Shown here piece after piece: positions 1 through 13,327 of a stretch of 64,000 bases of DNA (the stretch's first letter is position 1; each line of letters opens with the position of its first letter). Made by a program: the position numbers and the translations under genes. The notes under the pieces were generated by a model that was not told the origin of the DNA, made no database searches, and saw only the letters and a list, made by a program, of their open reading frames with translations. Source of the stretch: Ceratopteris richardii (Eukaryota > Streptophyta > Polypodiopsida > Polypodiales > Pteridaceae); assembly GCA_020310875.1 (NCBI GenBank), contig CM035437.1, forward strand, positions 50,984,027-51,048,026. Direction: 5' to 3'.

Positions 1-2056
1 TGAAAAGAAAATTAGTAGAGGTAGATTTTGTTCTAGAAGAAAAACATTGATTTTTGAAGCCTCTATAGATTAAAAATTTATTTATTTATTGTTTTGTACA
101 AACAGAAGCATATGTATATGAGTTCTTCATAAACTAAGGATATGATTTCTTCATTGACTCCTTAGTCATGGTTGCATGCTAAACATACATAGGCATATTT
201 TCTTTTATGTGTAAGTACTCTGTGGCAATATCAATCATGTCCTCTTTATAATTCATGTTCCTAATGAATAACTTCTATAAGCATGGAGAAATGCTTCCAC
301 ACACATTTTCCTATCCATACTGTGTAATATTGGTGTCATTCTTTTCAAAAGAAGGAGAAGTAAGAGAAACTATTAACAAGTTAAAGTGCTTCTTTGGTGT
401 TGATGAAGAACTTATTTCTCAGATGAATTACCTATTCAAGGGAAATATTGGTTTAATTATTTTGCAAATATGAGAATCAAGAAAAATATATACCTCATTA
501 GAAGAATTTGGTGTCTGTTTCCTTACACTCCACATGGAAGAGCTTCCAATGATGGTATTGTGTGCTTTTCCTCCTGAAAAATAGTAGATGAATATTGGAA
601 AGTAAAATGAATAGTACATCTTTGATCACAAAGAAAGAATGGACCACCTACTTGGACATGAATATTGTCATCTCATGGGAGAAAAATTTCTTTGTGAGTG
701 ATTCTATTATTGTTACATCTTCTCCTTCGAGGAAATTGTTTGAGTACCCCATGGCTGCTAGAATTCAAGAGGTAAGGGAGAGAAAGAGAGAAGAGAATCA
801 AAATAACATGTATAATGGACTAAGAAGTATCTGTACATAGAGAAAAGTACTTTTTTGATGTGTGTATGGGTGAGGGTGAGGTTTTCCATTCTATGTGAGT
901 GAAAATGATAAAATTTTGAAAAAATCATTTTTTGAGGTAGGGAAAGTTACGAATTTGATGATGTGGCACTTTACTTTTGGAGGAGTTTGAGACAAGAACT
1001 ATTTTGAGTGATTTTATTAAAAAATCCATATATAAAAGTAACTTTTGACATGTATACTAAGAAATGGTCCCTTTTTAGTAAGCAATAACTAACTGTGTGA
1101 CTTAAAAAAAAAAGTCATTTTTTTATTCACAAAGATGGACGGATTTGATGATGTGTAAAGTGGAATCTCTCTCTCTTTCTTTTACAGAAGAGAGAGATTA
1201 CCCTACTTGGGCCTAGAAAAAAGCCTAGCCTTGCCTACTAAAAAGTGCTCTATTAAATGGACTTTGTTCCCTCAAGCAAGAACAAGATTAGGCTTAATCC
1301 CTTAAAATTAGGAATCCTTACAAGGCCCATTCAAGGCTCATTTTTTTCCCTAATGAAGCCCTTAAATTGATAAAATAAACTCCAAAATTCACTTGCTCTG
1401 TGTCCATATATAGATTTCTAGTCTGTGACCATAAAATTTGAACTTCAAATTCACTAAAATGCTCATTGAATTTTACAATTATTTCTCTGATACACCTGTT
1501 CTTAGGTTAGTCTACAAACAATGCACATGTGCTTTTAGAATGTCTTCTAACTATAAAAGTAAACTCCAAATTCTTTGAAATTCAAGTATGCTCTAGAGTC
1601 TATATTGTACTTTGTACTCCAAAAAAATAAATAAATTTTAAGTTTCCAGTATCAAATGAAAATGTGTTTGACATGCATAAGTAGAAAAATGAAATAAAGA
1701 GTGTACTCACAAAATGAAAAAGTGTGAAACTCAAAGTGAATAGACCATGAAATTGGAAAAATTGCATGGATAAGAGTGAGCTTGCCAAGAGCATGAAGTA
1801 GGATCTTCAAGCTTCTAATCAAGTACAAAGTGGGGAAGAGGCCCTCCTCATATAGAGTTTGAGGAGGATCTGTAAAGTACATCTTCTGTGGAATAATTCC
1901 CCTTGAAGGAGAATGATTACAAGGTAGAAGCAAATGGAAAGGTACGCAAACACAACTAGATACAACTAAATAAATATGAAACTCAGTGTCTCCTAGATAC
2001 AAAATGGAGATGCATGCATATGTATACAATAGAAAATGTAATAGATGAAATCATGG
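1..2056. other. AT-rich intergenic DNA, no gene recognised
   Basis: Only short open frames occur here and none shows a family motif. The right-hand part, leftward from 2056, is probably the LTR of the minus-strand copia remnant that starts at 2064, but I could not find its far end. A 72-codon frame at 255-473 was examined and has no recognisable domain. Confidence 0.5.
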
Positions 2057-2330
2057 CATCAACACCCCCTCCATAGCTCCATTTTGGAGCATCCAAATGC
2101 CACAAAGGTTCACCAAGCACTGGAGTGGAAATCAAAATTCGTTAACATGTCTAGCAAGTTCTCTTGAAAGGTACAATTCTATAGAGTAACCTCTTGAGAT
2201 AGGATCTTCTCATGGATGAAGTGGTATTGGATCTCAATGTCAATTAAGAGTAATGCCCTTGCAAATAGGGCTCTATCACTTGTTTCGGGTCTTTTCCATC
2301 ATTATCAACACCTCTAGTTTAGAGATCATT
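2057..2330 (-). mobile_element. Remnant of the 3' end of a Ty1/copia element (RNase H end, polypurine tract, LTR start)
   Basis: Read on the minus strand, the sequence near 2210-2250 translates to IEIQYHF, the conserved H-I-E-x-x-Y-H-F region at the end of copia RNase H. It is followed by a degraded ENLLDMLT motif, which in the family is ENLADxxTK. Then comes a purine run (minus strand of 2065-2075) directly followed by TGTTGATG, reading leftward from 2064. This order (RNase H end, polypurine tract, LTR beginning TGTTG) is diagnostic of a copia 3' end. The frame holds several stops, so it is a dead relic. The far LTR end and the rest of pol were not found. Confidence 0.6.
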
Positions 2331-2808
2331 TGACACTTGTAAAATTACCCAAAGGACTTGAAAATCGAATGACTTTAACTGAGGCATTTTATCTACTTGC
2401 CCTATAAATTTTAATCAGTTTGGGCATTCCTTCAAAGAATAATATCTAATTTTTTCTAATGTTGATGCCTCTCTAAGTATATACACAAATATCTTAGAAA
2501 CTTAAAAAATGGCAAGACATGTTAATACTTATAATTAGGCATGCTCATCCATTCTTTATGAATGCATTATGACATGGATGGTTATCCATACATATACCAA
2601 CCATCAAACATTGGTCATAACTTAATAGTAATCCAAATCACATTATGGAAATGGATTATTTATACACCATGCACTTTTCAAATGAGAATAGACTCGTTAA
2701 TCGTTGTGTTTCTTGAACACTTGTTAAGTCTTATATTGAAAAATCACATGCAACCATGTGATACTTCTATGAATTATCATAAACATAGCACAACCTTGTG
2801 CAAACTAG

Positions 2809-2994
<186 letters not shown>

Positions 2995-3488
2995 ACACAC
3001 ATACAAACTTCCATGAAGAGGCATTCATGCACTCATGGATTACCTCATACTCCAACTTTGATGTATACAAAATCATCCTTTACATCAAGCATATTATTTC
3101 AATTAGTCACTCCAACTAAGTGACTTCATATATACCACTTGAAGAAACTTTTGGTTCTTCTGAGGATTCTATCCTCCAACTATCTCTTGTTTCTTGACAT
3201 GCTTATATTAATATATTCTATGATAAAGATCATTCATATTTATCATCCACTTTCTATATACAACTTAGTGTCTTCATGGTAATTTTAGTATATGCTTAAT
3301 TGAATTAGACATGCTCAACAAAACTCATCTTGGTGATGAAGGGAAAATAAAATGATCTTCTTCATAGAATAAATCCTTAGTATATTCCACATTCTAGATA
3401 TCATGTATGTATGCATGCATTCACTCGTGTATCACCTTATTTATTGGTTTTAGCCTACAAGCATTTAATTATGCTTGTCGACTGGACT
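2995..3488. other. AT-rich intergenic DNA
   Basis: I see no coding signal, known repeat end or RNA motif in this stretch. Confidence 0.5.
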
Positions 3489-3845
3489 CAGTATATCTAT
3501 CTAGTCTTTCAATGGCTTATAACACCATGTGGCTACAAAACTTGGGTAGCTTTCCCCATTAAAATGAAATCGTAAAAAATAATAACCATAATAAACAAAA
3601 TGCATAAGCCTAGAGGTGGGCGAGCCATTCTCTTAGACAATATATATTTCTAGTCTTTCAAAGGCATATAACACCATGTGGCTACTTCCTCTCTCATACA
3701 ATATATCTATCTAGTCTTTCAATGGCATACAACATCTTGTGGCTACAAAAATTGGGGTAGCATTCCCCATTAAAATGAATCCATAAAAAATAATAGTCAT
3801 AATAAACAAAGTGCATAAGCCTAGAGGCAGGCAAGCCACTCTCTC
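3489..3845. repeat. Local tandem repeat, two long and one short unit
   Basis: The phrase TCTAGTCTTTCAATGGC followed by CATGTGGCTAC begins units near 3489, 3637 and 3697. The first and third also share the continuation with CCCCATTAAAATGAA, AATAATA-CATAATAAACAAA and GCATAAGCCTAGAGG. The middle unit is truncated. The copies are imperfect, so the duplication is not recent. Confidence 0.8.
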
Positions 3846-4751
3846 GTCACTCCATTAACTTGCAAGAAATAAATATTCATAATAAGTGATTTTGGGAAAT
3901 ACATGCCCTCATGAAGGTATGGATTTTTTCAAGTAATTTTCCTCTTGCTCCAATACGTGAAGAAAAGTTCTTAAAACACAATAGAAAACATGTACATACC
4001 TTTATTAACAAACATAAGTTAATAAAACTACAAGGGCAAATATGTGTTAAAAAAAATTTTTGACTCCCAAGTGATGCTAAATGTCATTAAGAACTGCTAA
4101 AATCTCATTTCAAAAGAATCCCTTGCTAGTCAATAGCCAACTAAATGCTTGTGTAGAGATAGGTTGCAAAGTTATGAAAAAGTTATGGCCAAAATAGTGA
4201 ACCTATGTGTATGGACAGCCCTCCCTTTGTGGATAAAAGCAACAACTAAACAATATCCACTAATTTTTTGCACTAACCCAAGTAGCTATTGCAACCACTA
4301 ATTTTAAAGCCCTTAAAACAAAGAGCCTATCGCAATTGAATCATTTAATTTGGATAAAAGAAAAAGGAAGGTATAATACTTTACATGAGTAGAGGTATGA
4401 AAAACAGACATCTATTTGCATTAGTATGAATAGTGTTTGTGTGTGCATATGAATGCAATGCATACATGCATGCATAAATGCATGTGTTTATTCATATACA
4501 TATGTATGTGTTTATAGTTTCATTTATGTGTGTGTATATGCATGCATCTTTTAATGGACACACAAATATGCACACATGGGTGAAGGAAAATGCAAAGAGT
4601 TATGTAGTACATGCATTTGTGTGTCTATATGTACACGAATAAGTGTGTGTTTTTATGTGTGAGAGTATGTATATGCATAGTTAGATATAATCACAACATA
4701 TATGTGTATTTGCGTGAAAGTGTTTGTTTGTGTGTCTCTCTAACTCTTCTT
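3846..4751. other. Intergenic DNA with scattered TGTG/ATGCAT words
   Basis: No gene recognised. From about 4430 the sequence is rich in TGTGTATATGCATGC-like words typical of decayed dinucleotide repeats. Confidence 0.45.
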
Positions 4752-6068
<1,317 letters not shown>

Positions 6069-6270
6069 GCTCTAATACCAACCTGAAGAACTCGAGATCC
6101 TATCATGCATGCATATAAGAAATAACTCTCTTCCCAATCTGCCATTATATAGTTTCTAAGACTAATTGTGGACCTTTATATTAGCTAGAGTCCACATATG
6201 CATGTGCAATCTCTACCACTACTATAAAACCTTCCACTAGAGTCTACTAGTGTTAGGGCTCTTTAACATT
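6069..6270 (-). mobile_element. Probable short LTR plus primer-binding site (minus strand)
   Basis: On the minus strand, TGGTATTAGAGC (6069-6080) resembles the initiator-Met tRNA primer site TGGTATCAGAGC with one mismatch. Just upstream in that orientation lies a 187-bp stretch (6084-6270) that starts TGTTAAAGAG and ends TTCTTCA, so it has TG...CA ends, and it contains a TATATAA. This fits a short LTR. No second LTR was found, so this is a fragment or a miniature element. Confidence 0.4.
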
Positions 6271-7140
6271 CAAGTTGAGTTTCTCTAAAATTAATTTAAC
6301 TCTTTTTAACTTCAATGGATGTTTCTAGAAGGATCTAGAGCTATTTGGCCAAATCTCTCCTCCCAGCTGTAACCAAGACCTCATCCTTCCCATCCTTGAG
6401 ATTTAACCACTAGGATAAGTGTAATAGTTGTTTAATATTGCAAGAGTATTTAATGTTAGCGTTATCTTGAACCTTGTCCAAGCTACTTTATAACAAAAAC
6501 CTCATGGAATTCCAAGATGTTGCTTGATTTGAGCACTCAAAGAATCTCAAAAATGCATTAGAGAAAGTACAAGTAGAAGTTCCAAGCAAGACAATAAAAA
6601 CCTATGAGGAAATGAAATATCTGTTGATGACCAAGTCAAGGAGGGTGGGAATTCTAGTTCTTAGAGCAAGATGAATGAAGAATTCAAAATTCCATAAGAA
6701 TCAATTCAATGTCTTCCAACCCATGAAAAAACAGTCCAACATATTACTAGTCCATCATTACCCAAAAAAAAAGGAATTCCAAATCCAAGTGGAAAGGTCC
6801 TAGAAGAAAATAGAAGTTGTGAATGGCTTGAATAATCTTTGGCTAGCACAAGAAGGATCCATGTAGATACCAAAGATACAATTGGCTCTATCAACTATAA
6901 CTAACCCACCACTAGGGCATCACAATAAATTAGGTGACCAAAAAGTTCCAAAGAAGTTGTTATAAAGTAAGTGGGTGTTTGATTGGTTTAGACAAATAAA
7001 AAATTGAACATTAATTGGTTAGTCTTGTGTTGGACTAAAGTTTCAAAGTTGAACTTAATTATAAGTTCATGTGATCTCTAAAACGAGTAAAGTTTTGTGG
7101 CATAGTGATTAGAGTGATCAAGCCTCTAGTGGGAGGTTGT
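6271..7140. other. Intergenic DNA
   Basis: No gene recognised. Bases 7097-7139 read TGGCATAGTGATTAGAG and onward, which resembles a tRNA/SINE A box, but no B box follows because an LTR begins at 7141. Confidence 0.4.
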
Positions 7141-7585
7141 TGTATAACTACATGGGTATAAGGCGTAGAACCCTTGGGTTTCTAATGTGAAACCCTTGGG
7201 ATTTATGATTTGTTTACCCCTTTTAGATGGGTCTTGAACATTAGGGTTAAGTCTCTAAGGTTGAGTACCTTAGGCTTGATTGGACGCTTTTCCTAGCCAC
7301 TTGATTTGTATGTGAGAGCTTGGAGGGTCTTCTTTTAAAAGGCATGTGATTTCATGGGATTCCCTAAGTTTGGAAAACATGCGATCACCTTGGGAACCCA
7401 TGTGATGGAAGGTACACATCCCCTTGAGAGGGACTTACCCCCTTGGTCTTGGAGCTATATATTAAACAGGTTGGCTGGGTGGAAGGTGCACCTCTCTTTC
7501 CAAATTGAATGTGGTTTTCCCTAGTTAGTTAGTTATCTTGTGTGTGGAAGCTATGGAGTTCCCACACAATAGTGGTATCAAAGAT
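7141..7585 (+). mobile_element. LTR with primer-binding-site remnant (same family as 38466-38891)
   Basis: A 428-bp sequence (7141-7568) starts TGTATAACTA and ends CCCACACA. It is followed after 4 bp by TGGTATCAAAGA, a near match to the initiator-Met tRNA primer site. The sequence recurs at 38466-38891 at clearly recognisable identity, including ACCCTTGGG, TTACCCCTTTTAGATGGGTC and TTATCTTGTGTGTGGA. The primer site marks this copy as a 5' LTR whose internal region is lost. Confidence 0.65.
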
Positions 7586-7782
7586 AGGTTAATAGCTTCA
7601 CAGAGATTTTCTCTTCATTAGTGGGCTTATTCAACCATCAATGATTTCTTAATCCATGTGCTCATATGAGCAATTATACCATCCCTAACCTCTGTAAAAG
7701 AGAGTCATTAAACTCCTTTTGGGGAAGCGATCTCTATTAGAAACCTCATAGGACTCCTCTTTAAGAGAGAAGACCTTCTAAG

Positions 7783-8923
7783 TGTTGAAGATAAATTTAC
7801 AAGCTCATTTTCATATGAGCCATGCTTGGATAAATTTACCAAATATAAGATAAAGAAAAAGTGGAGGAAAAAAGGAAAAAATAATAAAAGAAAAAGTCTA
7901 GTCAAAATTCATGATGAGTAAGAGATACAATATCTTGCCTTGTAGTTAGTAGCATGTAGTGGAGAAAGTGGTGAGTTAAGAAGGAGGCACAAACTTCTTC
8001 ACATGCTGATTGGTTATAAAAGTGAAGTGGGAGCACATTCAAAATAAGGAGAGAAAGAGGCAAGAGCTCCCAGTAGTCGGATCTGGCCATTTAGTCATTT
8101 TGGCTTCCCTTAGACTCCTTCCAGCCGCACGTCAGTTTGTACACAGCTTTGTTGCAGAGCTCATATCTCAGGTGCATATGTAACCATTTTGTGCGTTTAA
8201 ACATTCATTAGAAATCTTATCTTGTGTATTTTTTGCATATCAAATATCTCTTTGAAAGCTTATGTACTTTGTGAGATATCAGTGAAAGAGTTAAGTCCAG
8301 TTTTTCAGTATACCTGTGTAGATAGGTAGTCTATTTTGGTCGGTAAGTTTCCCAACCAAAACATATCCAACTTTCATGATTTTTGCCTTGTTGAAAATAT
8401 CTTAGCATATAATTTTACTGTCCAAAATATCTCATTGGGATCATTTATATTCTGTGAGATATCTATCAGATAGTAAAGTCCAGTTTTACAGTGTACTTAT
8501 GTGTGCAAGTGGTCTATCTTAGTGAGTTGAGTTTCCTGATCAAAACTCATCCAAATTACTTGCTTTTTATTGTTTTGGAAAGCTATTTGTGTCTACTTTC
8601 TTTGTACTAAATATGTTTCTCAAAGGATGTATATTCAGAGACTTATCAGTCCGAGAGTGAAGCTCAATTCTTTAGCATATCTGTGTGGACAAGTAGTTCA
8701 TCTTTGACAGTTGTGTTTCCTAATCAAAACTTGTCCAAATTAAGTCATTTATAGCTTGTTAAAAAGCTCTCTTTGTCTACTTTGATTGACTAAAGTCTCA
8801 AGTCCATTTGAGTTTTCTATTGAGAGAAACAAGCTATCTAAGGTGCAGATGTTTGTCCAAGTGCTGGACATACAAGGGCTCACTACACACTTCCGTTGCG
8901 CATAGGAGAACTCATTCTCCATA
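7783..8923 (+). repeat. Copia array, first LTR (5' LTR of A)
   Basis: The 1141-bp repeat begins TGTTGAAGATAAA. It ends ATTCTCCATA where the sister copies end CTCCACA, so the terminal CA is mutated here. It is followed one base later by the tRNA primer site, and a TATAAAAG promoter box is present at 8015. Confidence 0.85.
8015..8022 (+). promoter_or_regulatory. TATA box of the copia LTR promoter
   Basis: TATAAAAG occurs here and at the same relative place in the two sister LTRs (13560-13567 and 25629-25636), in a conserved CTGATTGGT-TATAAAAG context (CTAATTGGT in the third). Its position about 230 bp into the LTR is normal for a U3 promoter. Confidence 0.6.
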
Positions 8924-8925
8924 GT

Positions 8926-8937
8926 TGGTATCAGAGC
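8926..8937 (+). other. Primer-binding site of copia A
   Basis: TGGTATCAGAGC matches the complement of the 3' end of plant initiator-Met tRNA, the usual primer of copia elements. It lies 2 bp after the LTR. Confidence 0.85.
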
Positions 8938-9081
8938 AAACTTGGTGCTGAAGCTTCATCAACAAAGCTGGAGATAAAGAAAAGCAAAAGAGGAGCTACA
9001 AAACAAGAAGAATATTCACAAACGCAAGAGCAAAGGACTATTACTATTCGAGGTAACTCTCAAAGTCTTTGATACTCTTCA

Positions 9082-10022
9082 ATGGCTGACTTGGGTCAAC
9101 AAGTAGAGAAGTTGGACAAGGATAACTATCCTGTGTGGAAGTTTAGAATGACCGACTACCTAATGGGCAAAGGCTTTATGGGGTATTGTGAGCGGCGATG
9201 ATGCTCAACCTCAAATCAATCAAGCTATGGCCACCGAAGTCCAAAGGAGGCAAGCAAAAGAATGGGAAGAGAGGAATAGGATAGTCATGTTCCTCATTTT
9301 GCAAGTCATTACTAATGCCATGGTAGGTCATATTCAACATCTAGAGAAAGCTAAGGATTCTTGGGAAGCTCTTGAAAGGATGTATTCCACAAATACCAAA
9401 GCTAGGAAACTTCAACTCAAGAATGAGTTGAACACAATCAAGAAAAGTTCGAGTCAATCCATAGCTGAATATACTTTGAAGATTAAGGAGCTAAGCGATG
9501 CTTTAGCTTCTATTGGCACAACGGTTGAAGACGAAGATCTTGTGTGTTATACTCTCAATGGCTTGAGAGAAGATGAAAGATGGAATCCTTTTATAACTTC
9601 CATTAACTTGAAAGATGTATATGCAGGTTTTGAACAACTAATCCCTCATCTTGTCACAAAAGAGCTTAGCTTCAGTGGTCCCAAAGGAAAGGACAACCAC
9701 AACCAAATGTTATATGCAAGTCGAGGTAAAGGAACAAACTCAAGAGGAGGCTCAAGAGGAAAAGGAAGAGGTCACAACCACTCCAACTACAATCAAAACA
9801 ATTCGGAAGACAACAAGGATGCATCAAATGCCAACACACAAGGAAGAGGTCGAGGTAGAAGTAGAGGAAGAGGCCGAAGCTCCTACAATTCTCATAAAGG
9901 TATAACATGCTATCATTGTGGTAAAGTAGGACACTATGCTAGTGATTGTTGGCTGAAGAACGGAAGACCAAATGGAGGCAATCAAAGGAACCAAAGCAAC
10001 TATGCAAGCACCTCAAGTGAAT
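9082..10022 (+). pseudogene. gag: Copia A gag (broken)
   Basis: This is the copia-type Gag, the structural protein that packages element RNA. The ATG at 9082 is chosen because the undisturbed sister copy B starts at the equivalent ATG (15270) with MADLGQQVEKLDKDNYPVWK. The middle part is the copia gag-polypeptide domain, and the C-terminal part is Arg/Gly-rich and carries an intact zinc knuckle CYHCGKVGHYASDC (C-x2-C-x4-H-x4-C). A has one extra T near 9173 (GGCTTTA for GGCTTA in B), which shifts the frame after about 30 codons. A later TGA (10022-10024) replaces GGA. It cannot give a full protein. Confidence 0.85.
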
Positions 10023-10024
10023 GA

Positions 10025-13000
10025 AGCAAGGACACACTACTTGCAATGAGACATGAGTATAGAAGCTCTTATGAAGATGACAAAAAATGGTAAATTGATT
10101 CAGGTTGTAGTAACCATATGTCATGCCAAGGAATTTTGTTCACTAATCTACAGGTACCAAGTGGAAAAGGATGTGTTGAAATAGGTGATGATACTCAACA
10201 CATGATTGAACATATTGGAGATATAAGGCTTGGAGATACAAGTAGAGCAAAGGTACTATCTAATGTTCTTCATGTTCCTAGAATTTCAAAGAACTTGATT
10301 TCAGTAGGACAAATGGTAGAGAAGGGTTATCATGTCATATACAATGAGAATGGGTGCTTCATAAAGAATCCAAAGGAAGATTTCAAGGTCATTGATCGAG
10401 GTAGAAGAGAAGGAAGGATGTTCACTTTGGACGTCCAACATCCACATGGAAAGGTCATGTACATTCAATGTGGGAACAAGAAGATTTCGGAGCTGGACTG
10501 ATGGCACAAAAGAATAGGACACATCAACATTCCAAAGCTGAAGGACATGAGCAAACATGAAGTGGTAAGAGGTCTTCCAAAATTTAATAGCATTGGACTA
10601 CATGAGTTATGTGAAGCTTGTCAACTAGGAAAGCAAACGAGGCAGCCATTCAAGAGGAGCAATTATGTGGCTCCAAATTGGGCTTGATACATACGGATGT
10701 ATGGGGACCAACCCAAGAGGCATCAATGGCTGGTAATAGATTTTTTGTCACCTTCATTGATGATCACTCAAGAAAGGTATGGCTGTTTTTTATGAAGCAA
10801 AAATCAGACGTGTTTTCTATATTCAAAAGATTCAAAGTTGAAGTTGAAAAGGAAACAGCAAGGTCTATCAAAACCTTAAGGTCCGATGCTGCAGCAGAAT
10901 ACTTCTCCAAAGAATTTTCAGATTTTCAAACAAGAGAATGGGATCAAAAGGCAATTCACTTATAGGTATACACCACAACAAAATGGAGTAGCTGAGAGGA
11001 AAAATAGGCAAATTGCTGAAATTGCAAGATGCATGCTCAACAAGATGAAGGTACCATTGTACTATTGGGCTGAAGCTACCACAACCGCCATTTACTTGAT
11101 GAATAGGTGCACAACATTGGGAATACATCACTTGACTCCTGAAGAGGTATATTGAGGTAAGAAACCTGATCTTACACACCTCAAAGTGTTTGGATGTGTT
11201 TGCTTTGTTCACATTCCACAAGAAGTTAGAACAAAGATGGAACCAAGGTCAGAAAAATGCATTTTCATTGGCTACTCGACGGAGCAAAAAGGATACAAGT
11301 GTTACAACCCTAGAACAAAGGAATTAAGAGTCTCGCGAGATGTGGTCTTTGATGAACTAAGACCATGGTATGAAGATAAAGGAAAGGAAAATGTTCTTGA
11401 AGAAGATTGTGATGATTATGGAGGAACAAATCAAAGAGAAGCTCAACAATCAAGCACAAAGCTTTCAGGTCTAGAGGCATCTACATCAAATGAAGAATGT
11501 TCAACATGGAGGGGAGTCATTCCTTGTCTCCAAATTCAGCTCATAGTAGAGCTCAAGAAGCAAGTGCTACTCCAAACAGTGAGGTAGATGCAAGTCAAGA
11601 AGAATATGAAGAGGTAATCACTCTGATGGTAAAGTTGAATAGGTTAAAGAAGCAACTTTCTAAAGGCAATGAAAGAAGATCTTCAAGGACAAGGTATCCA
11701 ACTCAAAGGTTGAGTTATGATAGTTTTATGGCAACATATTTTGCATACATGATGCAGGTTATCAAAGACAAAGAGCCTGAGACATATGAAGAAGCTTGCA
11801 CACAAAAGGAATGGAAGCAAGCTATGAAAGAGGAGATCAAAGCCTCAAAGATAATCACACATGGGAGCTAGTGCCAAAGAAAGAAGGTATGAAGATTGTT
11901 CCAAACAAATGGGTGTTTAAAGTAAAGAGGAATGCTGATGGTTCACTAGCTAGATATAAAGCTAGATTAGTTGCCAAAGGATTTAAACAAACACAAGGCA
12001 TAGATTATGATGAAGTTTTCATTCCCGTTGCAAAGATGGGAACTATCAGAACCTTAATAGCAATTGGTGCTTCAAGGAGATGGCCATTATATCAACTCGA
12101 CATCAAAAATGCCTTTCTCAATGGAGAACTACAAGAAGAGGTATACATGAGTCAACCGGTTGGATTTGAAGATGAAAACCATCCAGATTTCGTTTGCAAG
12201 TTGAAGAAGGCACTTTATGATTTGAAGCAAGCACCAAAAGCATGGAATCAGAGATTGGTAGAGTATCTAACTAAGTGTGGATACAACGCAAGTAGTGCAG
12301 ATCTTTCGTTGTACATGAAGAAAGAAGAAAATAGAGAGGTATATATTTGCATATACGTCGATGATCTCATCATAACAGGAAATGATGTTACAGGGATTAA
12401 AGATATCAAAAGGAAGCTTGGTAAGGAGTTTAAAATTTCAGATCTTGGAGAGCTGAAATATTTTTTAGGAATTGAAGTTGTTTATGGAAAGAGTGGCATC
12501 TACTTGATGCAAAAGAAGTACTTGTTAGATGTTCTTTTCAGATTTGGAATGAGTGAATGCAAACCACTCACTCAACCCATGGACACAAATACAAAGATTT
12601 GTTCAAATGATGGAGAACCATTGGAAGATGTAACGACATACAGAAGCATTGTAGGATCATTGATCTATGCAAACATTACAAGACCTGATTTGTCTTATGT
12701 TGTTGGTGTACTTTCTCAGTTTATGCAAGCCCTGACAAGTGAACACTTAAATTCAGCTAAGAGAGTGTTGAGATACATAAAGCATACAGTTAATCATGCT
12801 TTGTTTTACAAGTTTGATGAAGAACTGCAGGTCAAAGGCTTTAGTGATGCTGATTGGGCAGATTCAAAGGAAGATAGAAGATCGACCTCAGGTTATGTGT
12901 TCATGATAGGAAGCAAACCTATCACATGGAGCTCAAAGAAACAACCTACTGTTGCACTTTCATCTATGGAGGCTGAATATAGAGGATTAGCTTTTGCCAC

Positions 13001-13327
13001 ATGTGAAGCAATGTGGATTAAAAAGCTTTTGGCTAATCTTGGAGTGCAAGTTGGAACCATCCCTATATACGGTGATAACATGTCAAGTATTTACTTGGCA
13101 AGTAATCCTATGTTTCATGCAAGGAGCAAGCACATAGAGGTCCACTACCACTATGTAAGGGAGAAGGTGCTGAGCAAAGATGTGGAGGTAAAGTTCATCA
13201 GAACCAAAGAGCAGGTTGCAGATATGTTTACAAAGTTCTTGGATGCTTATAAACTCAAAGGTTTCAAGGATGCGATAAATTTGAAGGACATGGATGAAGA
13301 TAACTCCCAAATGAGCTTGAGAGGGAG
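10025..13327 (+). pseudogene. pol: Copia A pol (protease, integrase, reverse transcriptase, RNase H; broken)
   Basis: Domain order is copia-type: protease motif DSGCSNHMSC near 10100; integrase with zinc-finger region (WHKRIGH, CEACQLGKQ) and core; reverse transcriptase with YVDDLIITG near 12355; RNase H near 12840-13230 (SDADWADSKEDRRSTSG, SSMEAEYRG, KHIEVHYHYVRE). Breaks against copy B are TAA at 10091, TGA at 10499, a small deletion near 10677, an extra base near 10926, TGA at 11153, a missing G near 11513 and a missing base near 11852. The last 1.5 kb, reverse transcriptase plus RNase H, is still one open frame that reads into the 3' LTR (to 13466). The integrase motif DGGGEY is DAAAEY here. 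Confidence 0.85.

Noticed and set aside
7096-7140. tRNA or SINE A box (TGGCATAGTGATTAGAG)
   Set aside because: No B box follows and no cloverleaf can be drawn; the LTR begins at 7141.
9672-9908. Cys/Leu-rich minus-strand frames opposite gag (also 15853-16095)
   Set aside because: Shadow frames of the Gly/Arg-rich Gag tail on the other strand.
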